From Eudorina sp. 2006-703-Eu-15 (lineage: Eukaryota; Chlorophyta; Chlorophyceae; Chlamydomonadales; Volvocaceae): a stretch of 64,000 nucleotides of DNA. The notes below the pieces were generated by a model, which was given only the letters and a program-made list of their open reading frames with translations, did no database searches and was not told where the DNA came from. The stretch spans positions 1 to 64,000 of the forward strand of contig BDSI01000013.1 in NCBI GenBank assembly GCA_003117195.1, read 5' to 3'. Positions 32,206-45,777 of this stretch are shown one piece after another (within the stretch, counting starts at the first letter, position 1; every line of letters starts with the position of its first letter). Both the position numbers and the translations under genes were made by a program.

Positions 32206-34077
32206 ACCTTGCAGACAGACTCGGCTGTTATCAATCAGGATGTTACTCGGCTGTGTGCGTAAGCTGCGATCAACCACGTGGCGTAGCTTTACACAGGGTT
32301 ACACCCACCTGTGCCCAATGTTCAGCAGCTCTGCGTTGCCCAATCGGCCCATGAGCCCATTCTTCACGACTGGCCCAACGGTTGTCGACATTCATCGATT
32401 TGATTTTGGTCATCTTGCGTGGGGGCGGGGCGTGTTATGTGAGGCAGACGGTGTTGCGCATTCAGTCGTATGGGGTCGCTGCCCCAGCTGATCGGCAGGG
32501 GCCTTGCTGCAAGCTGTTTCAGCATCATCTATATGCCCAACATTATACCAAGCGGCGCTGCACAGACGCCCTCGAACCGCTACCATCACGTCAAGCGCTA
32601 AATGTGCGTCCGCGACTCAAAAGATTACAACAACCGTCAACCTAAATATAACAACCTCCCTGCAGCCTTTGCAAGCAAACATCCGCGCCCCTTGCAAACA
32701 AACATCCGCGCCCCGTGCTTCTGACGCTGGATCACTGTCACGTGCGACTTGCAAGCTTCCGTACATGTTCCGTACCCTGCAAACTCTCCCGTAGCAAGGC
32801 GGCATGTGCGGGGGGAGCCGCAGCGCCAGGCCGCCAGTCAGGTCCCCGGAGGAGCACATGCCAGCATCCCAACCCGAGGTTGGCCACATGCAAGGACGTT
32901 TCGACACCTTCGGGCACCATCCGATGGCACCGCTTGAACGAACACACCGCGGCCGACACCCCGGACCCAGCTCGTCCCTGAGCTAGAAACCGTCCGTCCT
33001 CAACCCATAGCCACGAGACCGCGCCGTACTGCAATGTGAAGCCCAGTCGCTGCTGCCCAGTCGCCGCTGCCAAGTGCGCAAACGAACGGACAGGGCCTCC
33101 GCAAAGAATCTCCCAACCCAGGTGGCTGAAGCGGCGCGGATGACCCCGGCGTGACGACGTCTTCCCGCCGGGAGCCCAACCACTTCACCCGTTCACCCTG
33201 GTGTGATGACGGCGGGGGCACACGGCGGGCACAGCAGACAGAGCTCGCTACGCGGACGACTTTGGACGGTCTGACGGGCTGCCCGCCCTCCAATCTCCAC
33301 TAGGTGCCGCCATCGCAATGTGACATACGGTCACGAAACTGCAGATAGAGCGGCTAGCAAAGCACCTCCCGTTGCACTGTGGATTCGTGCGCGCGGAAAG
33401 CACGGCCAAACTGTTCGCAAGCCATTCAAGAACGGCTTGCCAAATCAAGTAACCAAGTAACTGAGAAGCTCACTTTCCGACCTGCACATTTGGCCGGAAG
33501 CAAGGGCTCGCTTCGGAAATCGAAATGAACGGGCCCCGCGGGCCGTATTCGAGCATTTGAATGTCGTGTGCGATCGTGCGCCGCACAATGCCCCCGGCGG
33601 CAAGGGACGGTGGTACGGAAGACCGCGACAGCCGCGGTCGGAGGCATGCCGTCCAGGACACGGCGTCCTTGGGGTACGTACGGATGCTAGGTGTTGTTAC
33701 CGTACGGTATCTCCGCGCCACGGATGCACCGTGCCAAGCGCCTGAACCGCAAAGACAAGAATTGCTGCCGGGGTTGAGCATCACCGTCACTCCTTCACGG
33801 CTCCGTACATCATGTACGACCATAACTGCTCCTCATCGTATTAGAAACGAATCCAACCGCCGCGGATGTTTATTCCTCAGCCCAATAAGCTGCGGGACGA
33901 GTACGAGTCCGCTTGCGAGTTCCATCGGGTCGTGGGAATCGGAAGGACAAAGAGCAGGCACGAACAATAACTTCGCCGCCTCAATAAACATTCGGATGTT
34001 GACAGCTAAGCATGTCGGGCCACCAACCATCAGGGGGTTCAAGCCGATAACACACATCTATCCATAGGCACATAGCA
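32206..34077. other. 1.9 kb downstream of H2A: no gene recognised
   Basis: Repeated word ACATCCGCGCCCC (near 32680 and 32702). Frames on both strands are short and without domains. A longer minus frame (33823-33470) has no recognisable content. Confidence 0.4.
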
Positions 34078-34227
34078 AAGCGCACTACTAACCCTTTGCC
34101 CAGAGAAAGCGCACTACTAACCATTTGCCCAGAGAAAGCGCACTACTAACCTTTTGCCCAGAGAAAGCGCACTACTAACCCTTTGCCCAGAGAAAGCGCA
34201 CTACTAACCCTTTGCCCAGAGAAAGCG
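34078..34227. repeat. 29-bp tandem repeat, 5 copies
   Basis: The unit AAGCGCACTACTAACCCTTT plus GCCCAGAGA is repeated head-to-tail with one-base changes. Confidence 0.95.
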
Positions 34228-34258
34228 AATCAGCACACAGCCGGTACTGGCGACCCGG

Positions 34259-34307
34259 GTTGGGCGCCATTCGCCACCGACGGGCGCGCTGGCGAATGGC
34301 GCCCAAC
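34259..34307. repeat. Perfect 18-bp inverted repeat with 13-nt loop
   Basis: GTTGGGCGCCATTCGCCA at 34259-34276 and its exact reverse complement at 34290-34307. It follows the 29-bp array by 32 bases. Confidence 0.95.
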
Positions 34308-36079
34308 GCCGGCCCCGCCGCGGCGCGCTCTGCTATCCAGTACGGCAGCCGATCATCCATTTCGACGCGTGCGCATCGCCATGGGCATCGCTTGGCGGAT
34401 GGCATGTACGACACGACAACGTCACGTGCGTGTACAACAACTGTCCCAACTGCCGGATGCCCCTAGCTGCACCACGTGGCGGTCGCTTGCATGTCTCCAC
34501 CAGAGGCTTAAGAATTTAAATTCTACCAAGGATACGGATCTCACAATAAAGAGCCTGCAGCAGCGTTCTACAGATGGTCATGCGCTGCACATTATTCTTA
34601 CCTCAAAAGCCAACAACCACGACCTCCGACGCGATTCCACCACAGCCGGAATGATTTCCGGGTACGGCACTACGCGCCCCACGCGCCCTACCAAACGGTG
34701 TAATTACACACAAAATCACCTACTTACACACGGACACAGGCGAGGATACCGAAGGTTCACACAAATCCGGAGTACATGTCTTTAACGACTTATCATTATG
34801 GAGCTCAGACTAGACTCCTCGACGCGTGTTACGAGCCCAGCCCCAATTACGTACGGCACCATTATTCAACCCAGCGAATCGCCAAACGACTGCGGCCGAC
34901 CGAGGGAGTTGCGCCGTGCACGCCGTCGTGCTCCAAAACCTACAAACCCACTTCCCACACACATACCCACCTCCGTGGAAGGAGCAAGGAGCTTGCGACA
35001 CGACGGACGCCCCCGCAGATTACCTGGGTGTGTCTGGGCTATTTCTTCTTAGCCCCCTTGGATTACATGACAATACTTCAGTATGTACACGACTCGAGTG
35101 GTAACAGCACGTTTGAAGGATTCCAACGAGAGGCCGGCGGTGAAGAGTATGGAGAGCCTGCTCCACCCACCCACCCACCCACCCACCCACGGGGTCCCCC
35201 TCGGACTGCGAGAGGAGCCAGGCAGCGCAGCGCGAACGCATCCCCGGGTGAGGAGAACTGACGATTGACTCACAGCGCCTTTTAAGGGTTTCCTCCACGG
35301 CCTCCGTTACGCACAACGCACGGCAGCCATTGATGCAACCACCTCCACGACCCACATAACCGACCACCAGCAGCGCCGGAACCGCAAGGGTCCTTCCGTT
35401 GCGCTCCTTTTTTGGCCGTATTTGCAAAAAAAAATGTGTTTTTCGGGACTGCAAACAAAGTGTTTTTCGGAGCTATCTGAGATTACCAGACGACAGCTGA
35501 GCCGACTCACAAAGCGCCGCGGACGGCGTCACGATCCATGCACATCCGCACAGCGGATACAATCTGCCCAACTGGAAGAGTGGGACAGGAGGAGGAGCAG
35601 GGGAAGCCGGAGGAGGAGGGGGCGCAAGGGGGAGGTAGGAGGAGGAGGCGCATCGCATCCCACCAAACACCGCTCCCTTGCGGCCCCACGCCCGCAGCCC
35701 CACACCCCGCACCTGCTGGCACACCGAGCCACCCACATCCGGTGCACCACCCCAAAAGTCCCTCCCGAGACAACCTTCACATCTGCCGCAACGAGGAAGG
35801 TCTTGCTGAGCAGGAACAGCCAACCAACCAACGAACCAACCAGCACACCAACTGTCGCGCACCTGAAGCTCCGCACAGATGCTGCACGCCGCCGAGTCTC
35901 CACCCACCGAGTGCCGAGCGCCGACCCCCATGTGAGGGCCCTCCACACCACCAAGAAACACAACGTGGCGAGCACCACCACTATCCGCGTACGGCACATC
36001 GTGCTCACCTCCTGACGGGCGGCGGCTCCGACCTCCCTGGAGTACCTGGAGCTCTTCCCGCCCGCGAGCTGCCCCGCCC
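34308..36079. other. Downstream region of the LRR gene
   Basis: No gene recognised. It includes a CCCA tract at 35161-35190. A minus-strand TGTAA (35067-35063) could be a distant poly(A) signal for the LRR gene. Confidence 0.35.
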
Positions 36080-39000
36080 TCAATCCCACACCACCTCCGG
36101 CCAGCCCAGCTCCTCCTCCGAAACCTTGACCACTGAGCGCCGAGAGCCCCGTCCCAACGAGATGCGACCCAGCGACCCACGGGTCAGGCCGGCCCGTTGC
36201 GGCGCCGGTGCCGTCGGCGCCGCCGGCGCGTCCTCGCCGATGGCCTCCGCCGCGACCGCGCGGCGCGGACCCATCGCCGCCAGCCGCTGCCGCACCCATT
36301 CCGCGCCCAGCGGGCCCTCCGCGCTCTCGGCCCGGCAAACCACGCCCATGCACCGGACCACGAGGACCTTCCGCAGGCTGGGAGCCGTCAGGCACAGCTC
36401 CAGCAGCGCGCGCTTGCCCGTCGGCCGCCGCTCCTCGCCGTCGCCGCCGCCGCCGACATCGCTGCTGGCTAGGCTCGGGCGCCCCATGACGCCGCCGCCG
36501 CCGCCGCCGCCGCCACTCGCGCGTGTGAAGCCGGCGCTGCCGCGCGCGAAGCCCGTACCCGTACCCGTGTCCGCGCCCGTGTTGGCGCCGCTGCTGGCTC
36601 GGGCGTAGCCCGTGCCGGAGGCGCTGCCGCCGCCGCCGCCGCCGCCACCGAAGCGGCGGTGGCGGAAGGGCGAGCAGCGCGAGAGCTCCAGGTACTCCAG
36701 GTACGGCAGGGCGGCAAGGTACGGCAGAGCGTCGACCTCCAGCTCGCCCGAGGCCAGTGTCAGGCTCTGCGGCAGGGTTTGGAGACAGCACAGGTCGAGC
36801 AGTATGGTACGGAAGGACAGCAGAGGTGGTTGGGACGACGGCGATACCGTAACACCGATAGGTGATTGACCAGTTTTGCACGAAACCCACACACACGAAA
36901 CACACACGCGGAACACACACGCTGGTTTGGGTTGGGCGGGTCTCTTCTCTAAACACACGAAACACACACGCCGGAGACCCGCCGGGGGACCTCCAAGCGG
37001 CCAGCTCCAAGCCTCTGCGGACAGCTAAAAGGCACGCTCTCAATTGCCGTACAGACACTCAGATCCCGCGTGCGCGAGCTCCCTCCCTCCAGATCCTGAT
37101 CTGTCTGACCTGCAGCGTGGACAGCTGCGCCACCATGTCCAGATCTCCCGCCGTCACGCCGATGCCGTACAGCTCCAGGGATCTCAGCCCCAGCGGCCGC
37201 ATCTCCGCGATCCACACCGCATGTCCCACCAGCCTCGGCGGCTGGATCAAGCAGCCCAGGTGCACCTCCGTCCGACCCGTGGGTCCACCCTCGCCGCCGC
37301 CGACGCCGTCCGCCGCCTCCGCCACCACCTCCGCAGCCGCGCCCGCCTCGGCGGCGGCGGCGGTGGCGGTGGCGGTCACTCGCGCTGCTGTCGCCTCCAG
37401 GGATGGCGGCCCCAAGCTGCCCTGAGCGTTATGGATCGTGAGTTCGCTCGTCCAAGCGTTTCCGAACACGGGGTCGTCGCCGTCGCCATTGGCGTTGCCG
37501 TTGCCCTCCCGCTGCAGCCGCCGCATGCCGAAGTACGACGACGCGACGCCGCCGTGGCCGCCGCCGGCCACCGCCGCCGATGCGGTCTTGTCCGACTTGC
37601 CGTGCCGGGGTGCCAGCAGTCGGATGGAGGCCGCGAGCGCGTCCGCCGCCTCGGGCAGCAGGGTGGCGCGCAGGACGCCGTCGGAGCCCCTGGAGAAACC
37701 CTGCGAGGGCCCCCGGGGAGGGACCCCAGGGCGCAGCGCATGACCCAGGGGACAGCAAGCTGGGGCCGCCGCCGAACGGGCGAGCGACAAAAGATATCCT
37801 TAGGAAGCCAGCCCCATGAGTAGGCCTGCGCCTGAAGCGCCCTATTTCGCGACAAAAACACAACACCCAGTCCATTCGCTCGGCCAAAATCGTGCCGTAC
37901 CATGCTGTACCGTGCCGTACCTGTAAGGCGTCGAACTCCACATCCAGCATGTCGACGTCGATCCCGGGCACTACCAGCCTCAACGTGGGCGGCGCCGTCG
38001 CGGCGGCGGCGGCGGTGGCGGCGCCGCCGCCGCCAGCGCCACCGCCGCCAGCGGCGCCCGCGGCGCCCGCCGGCGCAGCCGCCCTGGCCTCCACGGTCCG
38101 CCCGATCGAGCGCATCGTTCGCAGCGTCGGTCGGCACCTGACGACGCGCAGCGCCGCCAGCGTCGACGGCAGCGGCAGCACCTCCGGCGCAGCCGCCACC
38201 GCGGCCGCGGCGCCGGCACTGGCACTGGCGTCGAGCACCGACCGCGGCCCCAGCGTCCCAAGGGTCAGTCCCACTAGCCGCGGCGCCGCGCGCGTGATGG
38301 CGGCGACGTCCGCGGCCGCCGGCGCCGCGGCGTCCGGCAGCTCCAGCTGGCGAAGGAACTTCATGGCGGCGACCGCCGTCAGCAGCGGCGTCGCGGAGTT
38401 GAGGCCGTCGATGGCGAGGCGCGTAAGGCCCGTCAGCTGGTACAGCGCGCTGGCGAGCTGCTGTACGGACGGCGCTACCTCCGCGATTGCGGCGCGCTCC
38501 GCCGCGGCCTTGGAACGCGCCGAGCCGGCGCGCTGAGGCCTGGCGGCGGCGGCGCCGCCGCCGCCGCCGCGCGTGGCGTTGAGCACGCCGCCGCGAAGCT
38601 CCAGGGAGCGCAGACGGTGCAGGCTGCCGATGGTTTTCACGACGCCGGCGGTGGTGATGGCGGCGGAGAGCTGAGGGAAGTGTACGACGGCGCCACTGGC
38701 GACCGCGGCCGCGGCGCTGGGGCTGCGGGTCAGGCCACCGGCACCGCCAGCGGCAGTGGCGGCGGCGCCGACGGTCGGCGGCAGCGCCGGGGGCGCGCTG
38801 GCGGTCCGGCAGGTCGCGTACGAGACGGCTGCGGCGCCTGCGCCGCCGGCGGCGGCAGTCAGCGCGTCGGCGGGGCACAGCGGCTGGAAGGAGACGGCGA
38901 AGCGGCGGAGGTGGGAGCAGTTGTGCAGAAGCGACGAGAGGCGTTTGGGCCACCCGACGCAACCCCACAACTCCAACTCCGTCAGCCGCGGCGCCGCCGT

Positions 39001-40155
39001 CGCGACCAGCATCTCAAAGGACACACCCGCGGGCGGACGTACAATGTCGTACCCGTACAGACACAGTTGCAGCGGCAGCGCTGGCGGCGCCGGCGACAGC
39101 TTGCCCAAGGAGCGCTGGGTGCTCGCCGCGCTGATGGTGGAGGGGGTGCCGAGGGACGGGCCAGCGGCGACGGAGCGCGGGGAGGCGGCGCCGCTGTAGA
39201 TGGAGGAGGGGACGGTGATGGCGGACGCGGGTGGGTGGTTGGAGGCCATCGGCTCGGTGGAGCCTGCGGCGAGCAGAGCACTTAGCGCGCGGGCGACTTG
39301 GGGCGTGAGCGGCACCCCGCAGAGGTGCACCGCGGCCAGCTCGCTGGTGGCATCCGGCAGGGACTGCAGCACGGCGAGCCTGCGCAGCAGGACGGATGAG
39401 CATGGAGAGGGGGGAAGGTGCAGCGAGATACTTGAGCAGAAGATTTGACTGGGAGATTTGTTGCGGGCGGCCTTGCTGGCAGAGGGTTTCCCAGCAGCAG
39501 GAAGGCGTCCGGGAGGAGGACATTGACACAGAGACAAAACTCCGAAACCAAATCTTGGAGAAATCGCAGAGGTTAGCCGCTTAAATTGGCATTTGTCGTC
39601 GTTATATGCTTTACTTAAGCCTATGTTTGCGCGCGCGCACGCAGGGGATGCATGGACGTCAAACTCATTATGTACAGATGTACAGGTGCGCGCATTGCGT
39701 GGCACGCACCCTTCCTCGTGACGCCGCCGCTCGTGCCCTTCCGTGATACACAGGAATAAGAGGTGAGGCTGGCAACCCCTTGCCGTGAAGCCGTGCAACG
39801 TCTGGGCAACTTCGTGCGTTCTCTCGGTGCAGGTCGGCAGCGGATTCCTTGGCAGACGGGGAACTTGAGAGAGCACGTTGGCATTATCACAGACGCAGAT
39901 TTCTGTCACGAGATTGTCATGAAGCCTCCGTGAGAGCCGGCAGCAGGCCCTCAGCGCAATCCTCTCAGAGAAAGAAAGGTAGGGCCAGAAAATTGGGATG
40001 AGGTCCAGGAAAATTTGGGCCTCCCTCGAGTATTTTGGTGAGGGTTCACAGAAGTTTGACACCTTGAAGTCGGCAGTTGAAGCGATAGCTTTCGACGCGG
40101 GCGCCTCGGCCACCCCGCCAAAGCAAGAAAATAGGTTGTTCATCCAGTGAGGCAT
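36080..40155 (-). CDS. F-box/LRR-like protein, multi-exon
   Basis: Start ATG is 40155-40153 (MPHWMNNLFSCFGG). An F-box-like helix pair follows: AQIFLDLIPIFWPYLSFSER, ALRACCRLSRRLHDNLVT. LRR segments come next: LPDATSELAAVHLCGVPLTP, PRLTELELWGCVGWPKRLSS, LHRLRSLELRGGVLN, LTGLTRLAIDGLNSATPLLT, RPLGLRSLELYGIGVTAGDL and LAALPYLEYLELSRC. Supported exons are about 39379-37921, 37700-37110 and 36766-36080, ending VVWD-stop. The junction between exon 1 (ends near 39870) and 39379 is unresolved, because the frame is open throughout. Long Gly/Ala and Gly runs lie in the loops. F-box/LRR proteins usually recruit targets to SCF ubiquitin ligases; the partner is unknown. Confidence 0.65.
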
Positions 40156-42310
40156 CTTTGTGGTGTTTATAACAAGCGTATAATGCATGCAAAAAAGAGA
40201 CGGCAAATATTTACTCTGACAATGTCGTACGCGAGCCGGCGCGTCGAGTCAGCTAGTGAATTGTCACCGTGACTGAGAACTCCTCCTCACGTTGTGGCGA
40301 CGACAAGAATCTGCGGAACATTTCCCAGGCTTCTTTGTTTCCTCACTCGCGTTCTGGCCTCAGTGCTAATGGAATTCGAAGCTCGACCGATGGAGGCTCC
40401 TGTCTTCCCGTAAAGGACGTAGAAAAAGAGTTGTCAATCATAACAAACCGCGTTCCTCTTTTGTTTCTGGTTAACACAGCGGCCATTCCCGAGTCCACGG
40501 TCTATTGCAGCGGTACATCGCGTAACGGACACGCCGTTCACTGCCAAGTATCCTCAGTGAAAAGCGAGCAGAGCGAAATCATATCCACATCCTGTGATGG
40601 TGTGCATTGCTGCGTACGGTGAGCATGACAGCCTTTCCCAACCCAGTTGTGGCGGCAACCATGTCCTGCAGGGTGCGCCTTTCCGAAACAGCACTTGTCA
40701 TGCAGCGTAACATCATACCCGTCACCTAACTGACAATCTGGTAACATGCCCTCGCACACAAGTCTCCCAGCGAATTGCAAGTCCTCGAACGCTCGGCGTC
40801 TCGGCGACACCGTCCGTTACCTTGTCCATGAAACACAGTCCATGCGTTGTTGGCCAGGCCTTCGGCGCCGTTCCCACGAAGTTGATCCGAGCCCGGTTGC
40901 GGGCACGCGCATATTACATACCAACGAAAGGCTCAGACCGAAGTCTACTCACGCCGGGAAATGTAGACTTAGCAACTCGGGCGCACGGCCCGTACACGCA
41001 CCGTGCCGTACACGCAGTACGGCCCCACCCGGCGGGTCACAACTAGCTCGCGTGGGCTGCTACAGAGATGCCAAGCGCGAGCCCACGCGAATACACCCCC
41101 CAGCCTGGATAGAATCAAACCTTCCCCTAGCAAAAGACAGAATAACCCGAGAAACAAAATAGAGAGCAGGGGAGGGAGGGCGGGAAAACAATCGCTCAGA
41201 GAGGCCCATAGGTGCGCACCCTCTGTCCTTCGCAATTCGAGCCGAAAAGTCAAACGAAGCCGCTCGCGCAATGTAACTGTTGGGTGAGTAAGCTCAATCG
41301 TTTATTAAGTTGAAAGTTAAAGCATAACGCCTAACCCGGGCACCGCCAAACAAGTGCTCAAAGACCAACACTACACCCAATGCCGTACAAATCGCTGCCG
41401 AACGGTCTCGTCTGCAAAGTGCAAACCTCATTTTTGGTTTTAACCACCAAAAATATAATTTTTGACGTTCAGTCCGCCACGATTACGGAAGTAGGCTTTA
41501 CGCCTGGAGTCCAATCCAGCAAACCAGTCGGCGCAGCGCGACTCCCGTGCGGAGTTCTGCGCCTGCAGAGCAGGCATGTCACGTGGTCCGCATGTGGTCA
41601 CCTTGCTGCACGGAGTGAGCAAACTGAACGACGCATTAACCTAAACTTTATTTTAGTTACCACGTGTACAGCAAGCCTGTGCAGTGAAAGTCGATCCTGA
41701 CCGTCTACCGCTTACCCTTCCTGACGCGCGGAGGCAACCAAGGGATGCCGACCATGTCCGGTGTACGCTGGCGGTTGGTGCGTAGCTGTCGTGGTGCGTA
41801 TAACGGCAAAGGCGTAACGGGTCACTTGGTGGCAGCGATTTTGTGGTTGCGTGTCCCCGTGTGCGCCATGTGGCGGGACCAACCCCGACCAAAGGCTGCC
41901 CTCTGGCGAGATTAAGGTGAGCTCCTCCGCCTGTCAGCGATGCTGGCCATTGGCGATGCGCTGAAGATGGGCTCTGTGAGGGGTTGGTGTCTCGGTGTCA
42001 GGGTGCTGCATCGAGGCACTGCGGCGCGGCGGATCCTCACCGGCCCTTGGGTCCGTCTGTTAAGATGTTGGGACGGACGTGACTGTGGTTCAGAACCCAA
42101 ATTGCAGATGTTTTGGACATCGCTTCAACCACTGAACGCGGTCGTGAACAGCATTCGTGGTCAGGGCACGGAGCGCTTGATTCCCTCGCACGCACCTTCA
42201 TAAGCGGAAATCCGTTAAAGTGCATCAATTCAATTATTGCATTTATAGTTGGAAGTGTTAAAAATAACGTTATAACATCAAACGTTGTCTTTACAAAATC
42301 CGCTCAAGGC
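40156..42310. other. 2.2-kb divergent intergenic region: no gene recognised
   Basis: It lies head-to-head between the LRR gene and the PsbP gene, so it holds both promoters. A cysteine-rich minus frame (40810-40538) and a hydrophobic minus frame (41271-40969) were seen but show no splice sites or family. Confidence 0.4.
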
Positions 42311-45300
42311 ATGAGACCGAACCGGTGTCCAGAGAAATCCGCGACTCATTCCATCTTATCCTGCAACGCTAGACGTATTATAACAATTCCAAAAAGAACT
42401 CGTGCGCACATTAATCCTCGCTGCCACCAAGGCGACCGATGGTCAAGGTCGGACTCCACGCGGCATGACCGTGGTGCCGGGGCCACACCGTTGCCGCGGC
42501 GGACGCTGCTCCTTCGATCGGTCTCGCTGCCGGTCTTCCTCGCAGGACTGACCATCGGATCAGGTGGGTTTCGGCGCAGGCCGGGTTTGCGGTCGTGTGG
42601 GGTGGTGTAGTTGCTGCCTCCCAGGACTGCCGTGCCTCGCAGAGCGTCGAGCTGCCCTGTCATCCCCTGTGGGAGGTATCGTACCAACAGCCGCGATCAA
42701 AGGACCGTTCGCAGCATCTTTGATTTCATCTCTTTGATTGTACGGCACCTCTGGGCCGGCAGGCCATTGCTCGTGAGGCCGATCCATGTTCGTCGCACAC
42801 CCGCCACCCGCTACCCGCCACCAGCACACCCGCACACCCATACATCCACACACCCGCCACCCGCTACCCGAACACCCACACATCCACACACCTTCCACCC
42901 ACCACCCGAACACCCGCCCACCCGCACACCCGCGCGGGGCTGGACTCCTCTCGTCCCGCATGATGGGTCCTCACAAGCGCCTGCATGCCCCTCCCCCTCC
43001 CTCTCCCCCACATCCTCCCCCTGCTGCCTTTTACCCGCCCCCTTCGCCCTACAACCCTCCCCGCCCTACCTCCGCCCTCCCCTCGTCATCCGTACGGCAG
43101 ATGACCCCACAACCCTGCTGAACAGCGTCCTGGCTGGGTACGGGCTGCCCAAGCTGCCCGGATCTACCGGGTTCAAACTGCTGGTGGGTGGGTGGGCTGG
43201 GGACAAAGCAAGACGCCGACTGACACCGGCCCCATGGCTGGCGGAGTCTGGGTGATTGCGGTTCTCGAGGCGCTGCGGACCGGCGGGCATCGAACCGCAC
43301 TCAGCTAGCGCACCTGCCCAGTGCCGCGCAACCATCACCACCACCATCACCCCCACCATCACCACTACCATCACCACCACCATCACCACCACCATCACCA
43401 CTACTATCACCACCACCTGGTCAGGAGGCTGCGGCTGTCACCGATGACCCGCGGGTCCACTGTAACATCGTTAACAATAGCAACCATCACCACCATCACC
43501 GCCGGCTCGGCGACTTCCATTACCACCAGAGGCAGACCCAGGGGTGAGACGGTAACCCATCCCCCTGGTACCCCCGCCCCTGTATCCCCGCTGCCACCGC
43601 CCCGCGGGGGCCCCGCAGGACGACTTCGAGCTGGACTTCACTCTCGAGTACCCGCGGGCCTGGGTCGTGCGACCAAACACGCTGCGGAGGGGCGTCTACA
43701 TCTCGGGTACGTACGTACGGCACCGGCACACCGCGTAGGGTGTCGTACTGGATGAGGAATGTCCCTCCCGGGCTCCCCACCCTGCGATGGGGTTGCGGCA
43801 CCGCCGCAGTCCCCACTCAGCGACTGCTGCTGCTGCTGTTGTACGTTTCGATTGGTCCTGCTGCTGGTGAGGAGGCGGCGGTTGTTGTTTCTGGGCTCAC
43901 GCAAAAGGTATTCAACCGGCTCTGAGCGTGCGTCCTAGCCGCCGCGCGCCAGAAGCAGCCGCAGCACCTGGGCATGTTGGGTCAATGGCCGCACAACGCC
44001 GCCTCCGTCCCACATCCCCGCCTCCACCTGCGGCCCCGCCGCCTGCACCCACACATCCTCCGCCTCCACCTGCGGCCCCGCATACTCGGTGCTCGGTGAC
44101 CCCCTTGCAGACTTCAACACGGCCGACAAGCTGAGCGTCGAGGTGTTCGAACTGACCCCTGGGTCGGACCTGGTCATGGCGGCGGTGGCGGCTGCGGTTG
44201 TGCCCGGGGCCGGCGCCGGCCAGCAGGTGTGGATGTCCTACCACCACCACCAGCACCACCACCAGCACCACGCCGCACCACCCCCCTCTTGTTGACCGCT
44301 TCGCACAATTCGCAAGCGCGCCCACACACTTCCTCTCTGGACTTCGCATCTCGCGCCACACACTTTCTCTCCAAGGTCCTGGTCTACGGACGTGCCGTCG
44401 ATAGATGCCCCCCCCATGACCCACATGGGCGTGCAGCCTATGAAGCCTCCCTCCGCCTCCTCCTCCACCTCGTCCTCCTGTTGATACTGCTACTGCACCG
44501 GATACTGCTACTGCTACTCCCCCAGGACGACAAGCTGCTACTGCCTCCCGCCCGTCGGGTGAAGAGCCGGACGGAGACTGTGGACGGCAAGGTGGGGCCG
44601 GTTCCATTCCTTGGCGAGGCACGCAGCAGCTGACGAGAATGGGGGAGATGCCCGCTTGCCCGGCGCTCAGGCGGGGGACCAGGCGGGGGAGGGGAGGGGA
44701 GGGTCGCCTGGGTCGAGCCGCCAGGGTGCCAACGGGGCTCGGGTGCTGGTGCCCATCCCCGGAACCTTGACGCCCGCAAGGCCACAGCCAAGCTAGCGGC
44801 GGCCGTATTGCCGTATCGCCGTACTGCCGGAGGGGTGGGACAGCGCCACCCTGCGCAGGTTACTGCGCCAGGACCGTTTCAGATGCGCCACCCCCTCTGG
44901 GGGCACTTTCAGCTGCCTCCCTAGTATCTCCACTTCCCACTCATGGCGTCAATTCCACCTCCGTTTGGCCCCATTGCTTGACCCCCCCCCCTGATGGAAT
45001 CGGGCTCCCTCGGCCCCCTAGAGCCACCTAATTATGTGCATGGCGCTGCTGGTAGTGGCGCAGCTGCTTGGCGTCCGGCTGCCACTCCTTTGTTTGCCTT
45101 GCGGGTGCCGGTACCTCTCGCTTTTGTCGCCTTGCTGGGTGCGTCTGGGCTGTTGGGTCGCTGCATCCCTCCTTCCACCGGGTGTGTATGTGCGGCCGTT
45201 GGTCCCGCTGCTGGTCGGTTCCCGGGGGCCCCTCCTACCAGGAGTACACGTACATCGAGTTCCCCTCGGAGACCGTCACCCGCAGCGGCTACCAGATCCG

Positions 45301-45777
45301 GAGGAAGAACTTTGCGGTGGCGGCGGTGAAGCGCGGGCTGGTCTACACGCTGAACGCCAGGTGGGGTTTGCGGTTGCGGTTGCGGGCGCGGTGGGGTGCG
45401 GTGGGGTGGGGTGCGAGAAGCGCAGGGCAGGGGGCCGCAGGAGGCGACCCGTGGGACGGTGTGTGGGGTTGGGTGGGACGGTGCCCTGCAGCCAGCTCCG
45501 AAAAAGCGCAGGCCACGATGCGGGGTCGTGACATCTGCACATCTCGGCCGGGCCTCCGTGATGCTCTTCATACTGCGTGGGGCCGTGAGGAGGGCTTGGT
45601 CTGTCTCACGAACGTCTGCCAGCACTGGCGACATGAGCTGTTCGACGAGCTGCACGCGCTGACAACCCGTGTATGCCCGCGACCCGTCCTTGCAACCCCA
45701 GCTCCCGCTCTGATCAGTTCAACAATGACAAGGAGGCGCTGCTGCGGCACGTAGTGGAATCCTTCAGGGTTCGGTAG
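42311..45777 (+). CDS. PsbP-domain protein of the thylakoid lumen, 7 exons, 266 aa
   Basis: Exons: 42311-42563, 43101-43183, 43619-43706, 44111-44226, 44526-44591, 45242-45360, 45702-45777. All junctions are GT...AG and in phase. The N-terminus is a basic transit peptide followed by a twin-arginine lumenal signal (PRRTLLLRSVSLPVFLAGLT). The mature part shows the PsbP fold: DFELDFTLEYPRAWVVRPNT, VYISDFNTADKLSVEVFELT, RVKSRTETVDGKEYTYIEF, KNFAVAAVKRGLVYTLNAS, SDQFNNDKEALLRHVVESFR. PsbP-like proteins act around photosystem assembly or the oxygen-evolving complex. This one is too divergent to call PsbP itself; a PPD/PPL paralogue is likely. A TGTAA at 46241 may end the mRNA. Confidence 0.88.
43322..43425. 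repeat. CAT/CAC-rich microsatellite in PsbP intron 2
   Basis: ACCATCACCACCACCATCAC-type repeat. It leads into a LINE 3' end. Confidence 0.9.
43426..43510 (+). mobile_element. LINE 3' end in PsbP intron 2
   Basis: CTGTCACCGATGACCCGCGG then GTCCACTGTAACATC matches the LINE terminus at 23311-23347, followed by more CAT repeat. Confidence 0.6.

Noticed and set aside
37376..38968. 530-residue Arg-rich frame antiparallel or out of frame to the LRR gene
   Set aside because: GC-rich codon bias keeps all frames open; only one frame shows LRR motifs and consistent splice sites.
40538..40810. Cysteine-rich 90-residue minus-strand frame
   Set aside because: No recognisable fold or spacing, no signal peptide and no splice partners.
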